Translations under genes and position numbers: made by a program
Assembly: GCA_002403175.1 (NCBI GenBank)
Contig: DHHG01000200.1
Location: 1 to 23,027, forward strand
From: Syntrophaceae bacterium UBA4778
Lineage (GTDB): Bacteria > Desulfobacterota > Syntrophia > Syntrophales > UBA4778
Direction: 5' to 3'
Length of the DNA stretch: 23,027 nt
Shown here: piece by piece, positions 7,726 to 15,507 of the stretch
Numbering within the stretch: the stretch's first letter is position 1
Layout: the number at the start of each line of letters is the position of its first letter
Notes under the pieces: generated by a model
What the model saw: only the letters and a program-made list of their open reading frames with translations
Databases searched by the model: none
Told to the model about the DNA's origin: nothing

Positions 7726-7779
7726 TCCGAGGGCCGGGCTGAGACATCGAGCCAACGGGCTTCGGGGGTCCACATTTTT
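7726..7779 (+). terminator. Interrupted GC-rich hairpin plus U-run between permease 2 and the carrier gene
   Basis: TCCGAGG (7726-7732) can pair with CTTCGGG (7760-7766) using G-U pairs. CCG (7734-7736) pairs with CGG (7756-7758), and GGCT (7737-7740) with AGCC (7750-7753), leaving a 9-base loop. Five T residues follow at 7775-7779, after an 8-base gap. The structure sits inside the operon, so it may be a partial terminator or an mRNA stability element that sets the ratio of transporter to downstream genes. The fold was worked out by eye. Confidence 0.4.
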
Positions 7780-7799
7780 ATTATAGTCAGGAGTTTTGT

Positions 7800-8573
7800 A
7801 TGAGAAAGAGATATGCGTTAGTAAGTCTGGTTATAGTGCTTCTGCTGGTGCCGATGTCCGGAATTTTCGCACAGGCCGCTTCCGCGGTCCCGGATTTCAA
7901 GGCTATGCTTAAGACCATCGATGAACGGAGCAATTTTACCGGTAGGGACTTTTCCGCAAAAATAAAAATGGTCAGCGAAGATCCCGAAAAAGGAACCACG
8001 ACCCGGGTGGCCAAGACCTTCCGTCGTGACCGGGATGACAGTTTTTTGATACTCTTTATGGAACCGGCGGATCAGCTCGGTCAGGGGTATCTGAAGCTGG
8101 GGGACAATATGTGGTTTTATGACCCTCAGAGCAGAAAATTTACCCACAGTTCTCTTAAGGAGAATGTGCAGGGCACGGATGCTAAAAATTCCGATTTTAG
8201 GCAATCCACCTATTCTGTCGATTATACCGTCACTTCCTGGACCGAAGGGAAACTGGGAGCCTACGATGTGTGGATTCTGGAATTGCAGGGGGCAACCAAC
8301 GAAGTAACCTATCCCTATAAAAAGATCTATGTGACCAAAAAGGACCAGCTGCTGCTGAAAAGCGAAGATTACTCCCTTTCCAAGCGCTTGTTGCGTACTT
8401 CATATTTCACAAGCTATGCAAAAATAGGTACTTCCTATATCGCCAATTCGGTCATGTATGTGGATGCCCTGGTCCAGGGAAAACGGACAAGCATAACCTT
8501 TACGGATATTTCGCTGGATAATCTGCCAGACTCGGTCTTTACCAAGGCTTATTTGGAACGGGTTAACCGCTAG
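7800..8573 (+). CDS. LolA-like periplasmic outer-membrane lipoprotein-sorting protein (PF17131-type)
   Basis: A 257-residue exported protein. The N-terminus is a clear signal peptide (basic MRKR, hydrophobic core 6-20, cleavage around FAQA or ASA, residues 24-29). The mature part matches the LolA-like family annotated as outer-membrane lipoprotein-sorting protein: an early amphipathic segment (DFKAMLKTIDERSNFTG), then KTFRRDRDDSFLILFMEPAD, GQGYLKLGDNMWFYDP, and a C-terminal beta-rich half with DISLDNLPDSVFTKAYLERV. The family folds as a half-barrel that holds hydrophobic cargo in the periplasm and is often encoded with exporters. Here it would accept cargo from the two permeases and pass it toward the outer-membrane protein encoded 10 bases downstream. 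A good ribosome site (CAGGAG) precedes ATG 7800. Cargo is not deducible. Confidence 0.88.
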   Translation: MRKRYALVSLVIVLLLVPMSGIFAQAASAVPDFKAMLKTIDERSNFTGRDFSAKIKMVSEDPEKGTTTRVAKTFRRDRDDSFLILFMEPADQLGQGYLKLGDNMWFYDPQSRKFTHSSLKENVQGTDAKNSDFRQSTYSVDYTVTSWTEGKLGAYDVWILELQGATNEVTYPYKKIYVTKKDQLLLKSEDYSLSKRLLRTSYFTSYAKIGTSYIANSVMYVDALVQGKRTSITFTDISLDNLPDSVFTKAYLERVNR

Positions 8574-8583
8574 GGAGGCTGCC

Positions 8584-9903
8584 ATGAATATGCGAACATT
8601 GTTCTATAGTATTGTTTCAGCAGGTCTATTGATGGCCGGCCTCTTCCCCCTGCAGGCCCAGACTGATGATGAGCTTTTCGGGTCCTCCGAAAGCCTTGTC
8701 ACAGAGGCTCCACTGGTAAAACCTGTGGAATCATCTGCCTCTGATATTTCAACAGGATTACTGAAGACCGAGACCGTAAAAATAGGCGGCGCTTTTACCT
8801 TCAGCCTTGCCGGAACTGCTGCGGGAGATTCAACGATCTTTTCTGATTATCCGACTCCTTCCGTTGTATCTTATGCAGACCTCTATGCCGATGCCCGGCC
8901 CGCGGATAATTTCCGATTTTTCATCAAGGGCCGTTTTAGTTATCCCTATACCTCCGACTCTTCGGGAAATAATCCCTTCAGTTTACGGGAAGCCTATGCG
9001 GATATAGAGCCCCTTTCCGGAATCAATGCCCGTTTGGGAAAACAGACCGCAAACTGGGGTGTAGGGTACTTTTTCAGCCCAGGGAATTTGCTGGACTTCG
9101 GGACCATCGATCCGGAAAATCCGACGGAAGAACGAACCGGTCCCCTGGCGGTAAAATTCCAGCGGTCCCAGCGCACCAGCAACTATTACCTCTACCTCCT
9201 GCTCGACTCTGCCTATTCGGGCGGTCCCATTGGCCTTGCCCCCAAGGCGGAATGGGTGTTGGGTTCCTCGGAACTAAGTCTGGGTGCCTACTGGCAGAAT
9301 GATAAACCCTGGGCCGTGACAGGCAGTATAACCTTTCCCATGGGGCCTCTGGACATGTTTGTCGAAGGAGCCGTGAAGGGCAATATAGACAAGAATTTCC
9401 TGGTGCTAAATGGTCCGGCCCTGACAGCAGAGACTCGGCAGGATAAAATCTTTGGCCAGGGAACAATCGGCTTTTCATGGTCCATGGATGACAGTGAGGG
9501 GCGGTATTCCCTGTCTCTGCGGGGACAATACTATTACAACGGCCTTGGATACGAAAATTCGGATCTGTTCATTGCATATCCCATGCAGGTTGCATCGCTT
9601 TTGCAACAGAAAACTATTACCGTCCAGGATCTTAAGGAACGGGGTCAGCACTATGGGGCAGGTAGCCTTGGAATCAGTAAAATACTGTCTTCCGATTTTG
9701 GTCTGTCCTTTTTCTGGCTGGGAAATTTAAGCGACAGTTCAGGGAAAACAAGTGCAACTCTGTCCTGGAGCGGTCTGGATAAGTTGAACTGCAGCATTGC
9801 ATATTCTTATGCCTATGGTCAGGAAGGCACAGAATTCCGCCCCGTTGGAAGCGTTGCTTCATCCATTACCTTGAAGGTTTCCCTTTCCATGGCTACATTC
9901 TAA
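8584..9903 (+). CDS. Predicted outer-membrane beta-barrel protein
   Basis: A 439-residue exported protein that I do not recognise as a named family. The signal peptide covers 1-25 (cleavage after LQA). The mature N-terminus begins QTDDELFG, followed by SLV at 37-39, the motif also present in permease 1. From about residue 60 on, alternating hydrophobic/polar strands rich in Y, F, W and G appear (VSYADLYADARP, FRFFIKGRFSY, NARLGKQTANWGVGYFF, SLGAYWQND, SLSLRGQYYYNGLGY, ATLSWSG, SIAYSYAYG). The last residues VSLSMATF end in an aromatic residue, as BAM-assembled barrels do. It resembles DUF1302-like or porin-like barrels in style. It lies between the LolA-like gene and the two-component genes in one operon, so it is the likely outer-membrane end-point of the pathway. 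Confidence 0.75.
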   Translation: MNMRTLFYSIVSAGLLMAGLFPLQAQTDDELFGSSESLVTEAPLVKPVESSASDISTGLLKTETVKIGGAFTFSLAGTAAGDSTIFSDYPTPSVVSYADLYADARPADNFRFFIKGRFSYPYTSDSSGNNPFSLREAYADIEPLSGINARLGKQTANWGVGYFFSPGNLLDFGTIDPENPTEERTGPLAVKFQRSQRTSNYYLYLLLDSAYSGGPIGLAPKAEWVLGSSELSLGAYWQNDKPWAVTGSITFPMGPLDMFVEGAVKGNIDKNFLVLNGPALTAETRQDKIFGQGTIGFSWSMDDSEGRYSLSLRGQYYYNGLGYENSDLFIAYPMQVASLLQQKTITVQDLKERGQHYGAGSLGISKILSSDFGLSFFWLGNLSDSSGKTSATLSWSGLDKLNCSIAYSYAYGQEGTEFRPVGSVASSITLKVSLSMATF

Positions 9904-9918
9904 GGGAGGAGTTGACCG

Positions 9919-10611
9919 ATGAAAGCGCGGGTATTGGTAATAGAGGACGACCAGGCTCTCGCAGATCTGATGGTGTTGTACCTGGAAAGGGAAGGGCTGG
10001 AATGCCATATTGCCCCATCGGCAGAAGCAGCCCTGCCCATTATGGAGCAGAACGAAATAGATCTGATTCTGTTGGATATCAACTTGCCTGGAATGGATGG
10101 GTTCGAGTTTCTTCAGGAATTGCGCACCCATTGCACAGTACCCATTATTATTGTGTCAGCTCGGGAAACGGAAGAAGATATTATTACAGGCCTTTCCATG
10201 GGGGCAGATGAATATATAACCAAACCGGTAGCCCCTCGAGTGCTGGTAGCCCGGGTGCGGGCTTTGCTTCGCCGTATGCATATGCAGAATAATGATGAAG
10301 CTGGACGCCGCGAAACTCAGTTCGGCCCATACACAATCGACTTTGATGCCTGCATGCTGATGAAGGGCTCTGAGCGGGTTCCTCTTTCTGCCAGGGAGTT
10401 TGATGTGCTGGCCTTTCTGGTTGAAAATGCAGGCAAGACCTATGCACCTGAAGAAATCTACACCCAAGTGTGGGGTCAGCAATACGGCGATATAACTACT
10501 ATCGGAGTGTATATACAGCGGCTCAGAAAAAAAATCGAAGCAAATCCTGCAGAGCCAAGATACTTGATTACCGTGAAAGGGAAGGGGTACCTGTTCAGCT
10601 ATGACAATTAA
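9919..10611 (+). CDS. OmpR/PhoB-family response regulator
   Basis: A 230-residue DNA-binding regulator. The receiver domain (1-120) has the acidic pair D10/D11 with E9, phospho-acceptor D53 (LLDINLPGMDG), S80 and K102 (TKP). The C-terminal winged helix (about 132-228) contains LSAREFDVLAFLVENAGKTY and the recognition region TTIGVYIQRLRKKI, ending in ITVKGKGYLF. It is encoded directly upstream of, and overlapping, its kinase gene by 11 bases, so the two form a pair. The position at the end of the transporter/carrier/barrel operon suggests it senses the state of that system or its cargo and controls this operon, though no binding site could be identified. Confidence 0.95.
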   Translation: MKARVLVIEDDQALADLMVLYLEREGLECHIAPSAEAALPIMEQNEIDLILLDINLPGMDGFEFLQELRTHCTVPIIIVSARETEEDIITGLSMGADEYITKPVAPRVLVARVRALLRRMHMQNNDEAGRRETQFGPYTIDFDACMLMKGSERVPLSAREFDVLAFLVENAGKTYAPEEIYTQVWGQQYGDITTIGVYIQRLRKKIEANPAEPRYLITVKGKGYLFSYDN

Positions 10612-11899
10612 AACCAAATTGCTGGTTATCGTTTTGGTCATTGTATTGTTGCCGCTTATTTCGGGGGGACTCCTGATTGCCTATCAGCGGTTCACCGCAG
10701 GAACTTCCTATTCTTTTTTATTGATGGAATCGGTGCAGAATGTATCCCGACGGGTACAGCTGTTTCTTGATTCTGGAAATTATGATGCATTTTCAAAGCT
10801 TCCAGATGGTACTGAAATCGTAATAAAAAGTGATGATGGCCGCATCCTGTTCCAGAACCCCACAACCCTGGATATTTCTGCATTTGGGAAAGATACCAAG
10901 CAGGATTACCACATGTTTCGCTTTAGTTCAAAATCTGGCTCCGGCACCGTGTATCTTTCCTATCCTTCCAGTGATGTAAAAACCAGAGACCTTTATGGGC
11001 TTCCGTTTAAAATCGTATTTGCTATTATCATTCTGTTTATAATCGGAACTGCTCTGGGCATTTTGAAGGGCCTGGATGTGTCCATTAGAAAACTGGAGAA
11101 TGCCACCAAAAAAATTGCATCGGGCGATCTGGATTTTCCCGCCGATGAATTTATAACTTCGGACCTGGCATCTTTGGGGCAGGCGTTGGATCAGATGCGA
11201 ATCCAGCTTAAGGAAGACCGGGAACGTCGTGATCGCTTTATTATGGGAGTTTCTCATGACCTTAAAACACCCCTGGCGGGAATTCAAGGATACACTGCGG
11301 CACTTCGGGATGGGATGGCAGATACACCTGAAAAACAACAAGCCTATTACAAGATTATTGCTGATAAGGCCTCCATCTTGGAAGGTCGGCTTGGTCACCT
11401 CATCAATCTGGCAAAAGTGACCACCAATGAATGGTATCAAACTCTGGAAGAGCAGGATCTGAACAGTTTTCTGGAAGAAACCGGCAGGTCGCTCGCGGAA
11501 TATGCTTCCTTTCATGGGTTTTTCCTGGAAATTAAAAATGAACTACCAAAACCATGCCCGCTTTTGTTTGACAAGGATATGATTCGTCGGGTTTTTGAAA
11601 ACCTTGTTTCCAATGCCTTGGCCTATGGGGATAAAACTATACCTGTTCTAATACACGGTCGGAGGGTTTCAGATTCGGAAACTCTAGAAATTATAGTAGA
11701 AAACGGCGGCACGCCCATTCCACCTGAACATAGGGATAAACTATTTGAACCCTTTTTCCGGGGCGATCGAAGCAGAAACAGTTCTGGCTTCGGCCTGGGC
11801 CTTGCCTCGGTAAAATCCATCATAGAGTCCCATGGCTGGACTATCAACCTGGATACCCAAGCCATGAACCGTACCCGGTTTGTTATACAAATTCCATAG
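10601..11899 (+). CDS. Membrane sensor histidine kinase (HAMP, HisKA, HATPase)
   Basis: A 432-residue partner of the preceding response regulator. A first membrane helix (about 7-28) is followed by a periplasmic sensor segment of about 115 residues, a second helix (about 140-162), a HAMP linker (about 163-212), a HisKA domain with phospho-acceptor H219 (VSHDLKTPLAG), and an ATPase domain with N-box NLVSNALAY, G1 NGGTPIP, F-box FEPFFRG and G2 GFGLGLA. All motifs are complete. The periplasmic segment has no recognisable named sensor domain. The ATG lies within the end of the regulator gene, implying translational coupling. It is the last gene of the operon; no clear terminator hairpin follows, and a degraded repeat copy begins about 100 bp downstream. 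Confidence 0.94.
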   Translation: MTIKTKLLVIVLVIVLLPLISGGLLIAYQRFTAGTSYSFLLMESVQNVSRRVQLFLDSGNYDAFSKLPDGTEIVIKSDDGRILFQNPTTLDISAFGKDTKQDYHMFRFSSKSGSGTVYLSYPSSDVKTRDLYGLPFKIVFAIIILFIIGTALGILKGLDVSIRKLENATKKIASGDLDFPADEFITSDLASLGQALDQMRIQLKEDRERRDRFIMGVSHDLKTPLAGIQGYTAALRDGMADTPEKQQAYYKIIADKASILEGRLGHLINLAKVTTNEWYQTLEEQDLNSFLEETGRSLAEYASFHGFFLEIKNELPKPCPLLFDKDMIRRVFENLVSNALAYGDKTIPVLIHGRRVSDSETLEIIVENGGTPIPPEHRDKLFEPFFRGDRSRNSSGFGLGLASVKSIIESHGWTINLDTQAMNRTRFVIQIP

Positions 11900-11945
11900 A
11901 ACTACTTTCCCATTCGAGGGGCATTGATGCATTTCCGCTGTGTAG

Positions 11946-12098
11946 GTCGAGAAGGCCAAACGCGAGCTTGATCCCCCACCACCCCGCAATCCTTTTGACC
12001 AGCGCTGCCAGCGCATCCAGGAGGTTCCCGATTGGGAACATTGCGCGAAGGTGGTCAACCGGCTCGAGAAACTGGAGAAGCTCAGGAAGGGCTGGTGA
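11946..12098 (+). pseudogene. Open 3' gene remnant containing repeat copy 2
   Basis: An open frame of 50 codons follows a TAG stop (11943-11945) and ends at TGA 12096-12098. The first part reads AKREL, DPPPPRNPFDQ; the rest is the repeat-encoded tail with PDWEHCAKVVNRLEKLEKL. There is no plausible start codon or ribosome site, so it looks like the leftover C-terminus of a larger gene. It lies just after the sensor kinase. Parent protein not recognised. Confidence 0.45.
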
Positions 12099-12102
12099 GG
12101 GA
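12003..12102 (+). repeat. 100-bp repeat, copy 2 (direct repeat of 3842-3941)
   Basis: 90 of 100 positions match copy 1 in the same orientation. The internal palindrome is slightly longer here, GTTCCC GATT GGGAAC. The two copies bracket the seven-gene operon 4169-11899, one about 230 bp before it and one about 100 bp after it. The rest of 11900-12169 shows no other gene. Confidence 0.75.
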
Positions 12103-12169
12103 AAAGCCATGCTATTTCATAATGACGCCCCGGCCGGACCGTGCAATCTCTTGTTCGATCCTGCTTTTA

Positions 12170-12766
12170 TCATTCACCCTTGATAATAGGTACTCCCAGC
12201 AGGCTGGATACGAGCGCGTGCACTGCAGCAATGGGCAGGAACACGACAATGCTGATCATCATGCTGATTTCATACAACAGGTTGCTTTTTTCGACTGGCT
12301 TTCCTTTTATACGATTTCGGAACGCGCTCAAAACAATGCCATAGGCGTTTCCGAACATGATTGCGCGTATCGCGCCCAAAATCCCGAGCGCTTTTGTTGT
12401 TCCATATGTATCGACTATCTGCTGCCAGGAGGCAGCAGATGGGTGACCTCTCGTGTCGGCGTAGTGCTGGGCGAAAAACACAGCCTTTACTTCATCATCG
12501 GGAATGCCGTCAGTGACACCAGCCAAAAGCTTTTGAATTTCTTCATTGCTCATACCCTGCTCGAGTGCCATTTTGGTATGCCCATAGGTGCATACCTCGC
12601 AACCATTGACCTCGGTTACCGCCAGCATGATCCTTTCGATAAATTCAGGACTGATTTCCTTGCGTTTTTTGCCTTTGACCATATACTTCATGGTTCTTAA
12701 TGCTTGATAAAGGATGATATATCCTTCCGGAAGCGAATACATTTTTTTATAAAACTGCTGCGCCAT
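12170..12766 (-). CDS. Carboxymuconolactone decarboxylase/AhpD-like protein with C-terminal membrane segment
   Basis: A 198-residue protein of the CMD/AhpD superfamily. The core carries the redox motif C56-E-V-C59 with H63 (NGCEVCTYGHTKMAL), the signature of alkylhydroperoxidase-like members, which reduce peroxides or act as thiol-disulfide partners. After the core, at about 165-192, is a hydrophobic stretch (ISIVVFLPIAAVHALVSSLLG) that looks like a membrane anchor and is not usual for soluble AhpD. ATG 12766 has an excellent ribosome site (AAAGGAG). It lies 55 bases downstream of a ferric-reductase-like gene on the same strand, so the two probably form a redox operon. A role in peroxide or oxygen defence is inferred; electron partner unknown. 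Confidence 0.8.
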   Translation of the reverse strand: MAQQFYKKMYSLPEGYIILYQALRTMKYMVKGKKRKEISPEFIERIMLAVTEVNGCEVCTYGHTKMALEQGMSNEEIQKLLAGVTDGIPDDEVKAVFFAQHYADTRGHPSAASWQQIVDTYGTTKALGILGAIRAIMFGNAYGIVLSAFRNRIKGKPVEKSNLLYEISMMISIVVFLPIAAVHALVSSLLGVPIIKGE

Positions 12767-12821
12767 AGTTATAACTCCTTTGAGTAATAGAGGAATTTTC
12801 AGCTGTATTTTGCACGCTCAC

Positions 12822-14057
12822 TCATTTGAACTTGAAGCCTTCATAGAAGATTCTTGCATTCTTGAAATGCCTTTTGAAATACCGGCTGTGTTGTTTGATC
12901 ATTTTCTCTGGTCCGCATATATAGACATCCGTACCGGCTTCCAGCTCATATCCATCAAAATGTAGACGGTCTGATTTGGCAGTGTCGACAAAATGAACTG
13001 AAAAACGTGGATTGTCTTTTTGATATTTCTCCAAAAAGTCTTTATAGACAGCTTCTTCTTCTCCCCGAAAGGAATAGAACAAGGTGATGGTTTTATCGGC
13101 TGTATGTTTTTTCAGATAGGAAATGAAGGGTGTAATCCCAATCCCTCCCGCAATCCAGAGCTGTTTATCTCTCCCCTTCTCGAAATCAAGGTGTCCATAA
13201 GGACCATCCAGAGATATCGCAGTGCCTTCTTTCAATTCGGAATACAGCTGCTTCGTATAATCTCCAAGACCTTTGATGGTAAGATATATGATTGAGCCGT
13301 CACCTCCGGATATAGAAAAAGGATGAGGAGCTTTTTCAATACCTTTTTGAAAGATTTTCAAGAATACATACTGACCGCTTTGATAAACCAGAGTTGTTTC
13401 AAGTTTAATGGCAATCTCGATGGATGATGCACTTACTCTCTTGATATCGGTTATTTTCCCCTTGTACCTGAACTGTGCTTTTTGATAGAAAAACAGCATG
13501 TACAACCCAGCTGACAAACCCATTAAGGAAGTGAGACCAACCCAGATGCTCAAGGGTGAAAATTCGAACAAATTGTACCGGCTCGAAAAGTAAGTATGAT
13601 AAACACCTAATGCATACGGAATAATCAATAAGCGGTGAAAGATCCGCCAATTTTCATACTTCATTTTTTTACTGAAAAGTGCAATCAGAACTAAAACAAT
13701 AAACAATATTTGCCCGAAGCTTCCAAACGCGGCGGAAAGAGTTTTTTCTCCCCCATTGGATATTTCTGCTACCGATTCAGAAAGCCTGCCATGAATAAAA
13801 ATCAAAGCCACGGAAAAAATGGCCAGGTACTTGTGAAACACATACACATTCTGGAGTCCGCCAAACCATGTTTCAATTCTCTTATTTCTGGTTGAAAGAA
13901 TAAATACAAGAAAGAGACCTGACAACGATAACCCCGCCAGAATATGGCTGAGCCGATCCAATGGAATTATTTCGATGCTTGGCGTTGCCAAAATCCATAT
14001 GAGCAGGGTCAACCCCAAAATACCGAAAATCAGCAAAATACCTTTAAATGTTTTCAC
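12822..14057 (-). CDS. Ferric-reductase-like membrane flavohaem oxidoreductase
   Basis: A 411-residue protein with a six-helix haem domain (about 1-200) fused to a ferredoxin-reductase module (about 205-411). H75 and H89 in one helix and H141 and H154 in another are spaced as the four b-haem ligands of ferric reductase/NADPH-oxidase-type domains. The flavin site is HPFSISGG (245-252), the nucleotide-binding loop GGIGITP (304-310), and CGPEKM lies at 371-376. It would pass electrons from NAD(P)H through FAD and two haems across the membrane to iron, oxygen or a quinone-like acceptor. The start is GTG at 14057 with GGGGAAG upstream. It is the first gene of a likely pair with the AhpD-like gene. 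The true acceptor is not predictable. Confidence 0.9.
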   Translation of the reverse strand: MKTFKGILLIFGILGLTLLIWILATPSIEIIPLDRLSHILAGLSLSGLFLVFILSTRNKRIETWFGGLQNVYVFHKYLAIFSVALIFIHGRLSESVAEISNGGEKTLSAAFGSFGQILFIVLVLIALFSKKMKYENWRIFHRLLIIPYALGVYHTYFSSRYNLFEFSPLSIWVGLTSLMGLSAGLYMLFFYQKAQFRYKGKITDIKRVSASSIEIAIKLETTLVYQSGQYVFLKIFQKGIEKAPHPFSISGGDGSIIYLTIKGLGDYTKQLYSELKEGTAISLDGPYGHLDFEKGRDKQLWIAGGIGITPFISYLKKHTADKTITLFYSFRGEEEAVYKDFLEKYQKDNPRFSVHFVDTAKSDRLHFDGYELEAGTDVYICGPEKMIKQHSRYFKRHFKNARIFYEGFKFK

Positions 14058-14165
14058 TATTACTTCCCCTTAGGCATTTTTCTAAAATAGCGAAGTAAAA
14101 TGTTGGGAGCAATTAATTAGAGATGAAAAGTATATAACAACAAAAAAGCCGGAAAAGAGAGACAT

Positions 14166-14193
14166 GAAGAGCCACTCACTCGAGCAGCTCTTC
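14166..14193 (-). terminator. Terminator of the TRAP/catabolic operon (minus strand)
   Basis: In the minus-strand transcript GAAGAGCTGCTC pairs with GAGTGGCTCTTC around a GAGT tetraloop. All 12 positions pair if two G-U pairs are counted. A pyrimidine-rich tract (TCTCTCTTTT) follows a few bases later. In plus-strand RNA the two wobble positions become C-A mismatches, so the stem is stronger on the minus strand. It lies about 30 bases after the dctM stop. The 14058-14223 gap holds no gene. Confidence 0.6.
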
Positions 14194-14223
14194 GCAGTCT
14201 TTTCAAAATTCAGATAAATGCGC

Positions 14224-15507
14224 CTATAAAACCCACATGATCACTGATGGGAAATAAGTGATGATGAACAATACAACAATCAATGACAGTAAGAAAGGCC
14301 ACACTTCTGCAATCGAGTCTTTCAAGCTGGCCCCAAGGACACGCGATGAGGTTAAAAGAGTTAAACCAAAGGGAGGAGTGACCATTCCGATCGCCAGATT
14401 TGTGGTAAGAATAATGCCAAAGTGCACTAGATCGATATGGAGTGCTTCGAGAATCGGCAAGAGAAGGGGCACAATAATTACCTGAATGGCTGAGGACTCC
14501 AAGAACATGCCTGCAAACAATACAGTGATATTGACAGCGAAGAGTAGCGTGTATTTATTCATGCCAAGTGAAAGGACAGCCTCAAAAGCCTTTTGCGGTA
14601 TCTGAAGATAGATCATTACCCATGCGAATAGCGAAGCCGCAGCAATAATTATCATTATACCGGCAGAGGAAATTGCCGATTGCATTAAAATGCTTGGCAG
14701 ATCTTTGAGCTTGATTTCCTTAAATACAAAGACACCAACAATGATAGAATAGATGACGGCAGCAATCGCTGACTCAGTCGGTGTAAAGATACCCAGGAAT
14801 ACGCCACCTACGATAATAACTGGCGTGCCGAGGGCTACAAGCGTGTCGATGACAACTTCTTTGACTGATTTGTTCCCGAGATCTCTAACAGGCCGGGGAA
14901 TCTTGTGCTTTTTCGCGGTCAAGTATGTTGTAACAAGCAGAGCAATAATAATGAGTATCCCAGAAGGAAAACCAACTTTATATAAGCTACCAACAGATGC
15001 CTTGGAGAGTGTTCCATACAAAATGAATGCAATGCTTGGCGGTATAATGATACCAACTGGGCTCGCTGATGCCACGATAGCCGTAGCGTAGGATTTTGGA
15101 TAAGAGTGATCTTTGAATCCCGCAAGCATGACGCCACCAATAGCTGCTGCAGTGGCTATTCCAGATCCTGATATCGCCGCAAAGAGCATGCATGAGAGGA
15201 CTGCGGTCATTCCAAGGCCACCCGTGATCCTCCCTACAAACATACCTGCAAAGTTTACGAGCCGCTTCGCAAGTCCTCCCTTGTTCATGAGATCCCCGGC
15301 AAGAATAAAAAATGGAATAGCCAGCAGTGCGACTGAATCGATACTGCTAAAAAAGCTTTGAACTGCCTGCACAGGATTTATAGCATTTTCTGGATTGAAT
15401 AAACCCGAAAGAAGAATCGTAATAAGTCCCGATCCTGCCATCGCAGTAGCTATCGGTGCACCCACAGCGAGAAGCACCAGTACTGATCCGAACAATACAA
15501 GAGTCAT
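14224..15507 (-). CDS. dctM: TRAP transporter large permease subunit (DctM)
   Basis: A 427-residue, very hydrophobic inner-membrane protein with about twelve predicted helices, the normal size for DctM. Family features are the N-terminal FGSVLVLLAVGAPIATAMAGSG, AIPFFILAGDLMNKGG, ASPVGIIIPPSIAFILYG and the C-terminal TNLAIGMVTPPFGLTLLTSS. It is the sodium-driven transport channel that takes substrate from the binding protein DctP. Its ATG overlaps the dctQ stop (ATGA), implying coupled synthesis of the two membrane subunits. Last gene of the catabolic operon, followed by a terminator hairpin. Substrate is probably an organic acid, inferred from neighbours. Confidence 0.95.
   Translation of the reverse strand: MTLVLFGSVLVLLAVGAPIATAMAGSGLITILLSGLFNPENAINPVQAVQSFFSSIDSVALLAIPFFILAGDLMNKGGLAKRLVNFAGMFVGRITGGLGMTAVLSCMLFAAISGSGIATAAAIGGVMLAGFKDHSYPKSYATAIVASASPVGIIIPPSIAFILYGTLSKASVGSLYKVGFPSGILIIIALLVTTYLTAKKHKIPRPVRDLGNKSVKEVVIDTLVALGTPVIIVGGVFLGIFTPTESAIAAVIYSIIVGVFVFKEIKLKDLPSILMQSAISSAGIMIIIAAASLFAWVMIYLQIPQKAFEAVLSLGMNKYTLLFAVNITVLFAGMFLESSAIQVIIVPLLLPILEALHIDLVHFGIILTTNLAIGMVTPPFGLTLLTSSRVLGASLKDSIAEVWPFLLSLIVVLFIITYFPSVIMWVL

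Noticed and set aside
7733..7766. TPP riboswitch suggested by GGGCTGAGA
   Set aside because: Only the CTGAGA piece is present. The second conserved part (ACCTGATCTGGATAATGCCAGCG-like) is missing, and the neighbours have no link to thiamine.
6655..7773. 372-codon minus-strand open frame
   Set aside because: It is the antisense shadow of permease 2. It lacks a ribosome site, and its Q/H/G-rich composition is not protein-like.
12032..12700. 222-codon plus-strand frame
   Set aside because: It is the antisense of the AhpD-like gene, joined by chance to the repeat copy.
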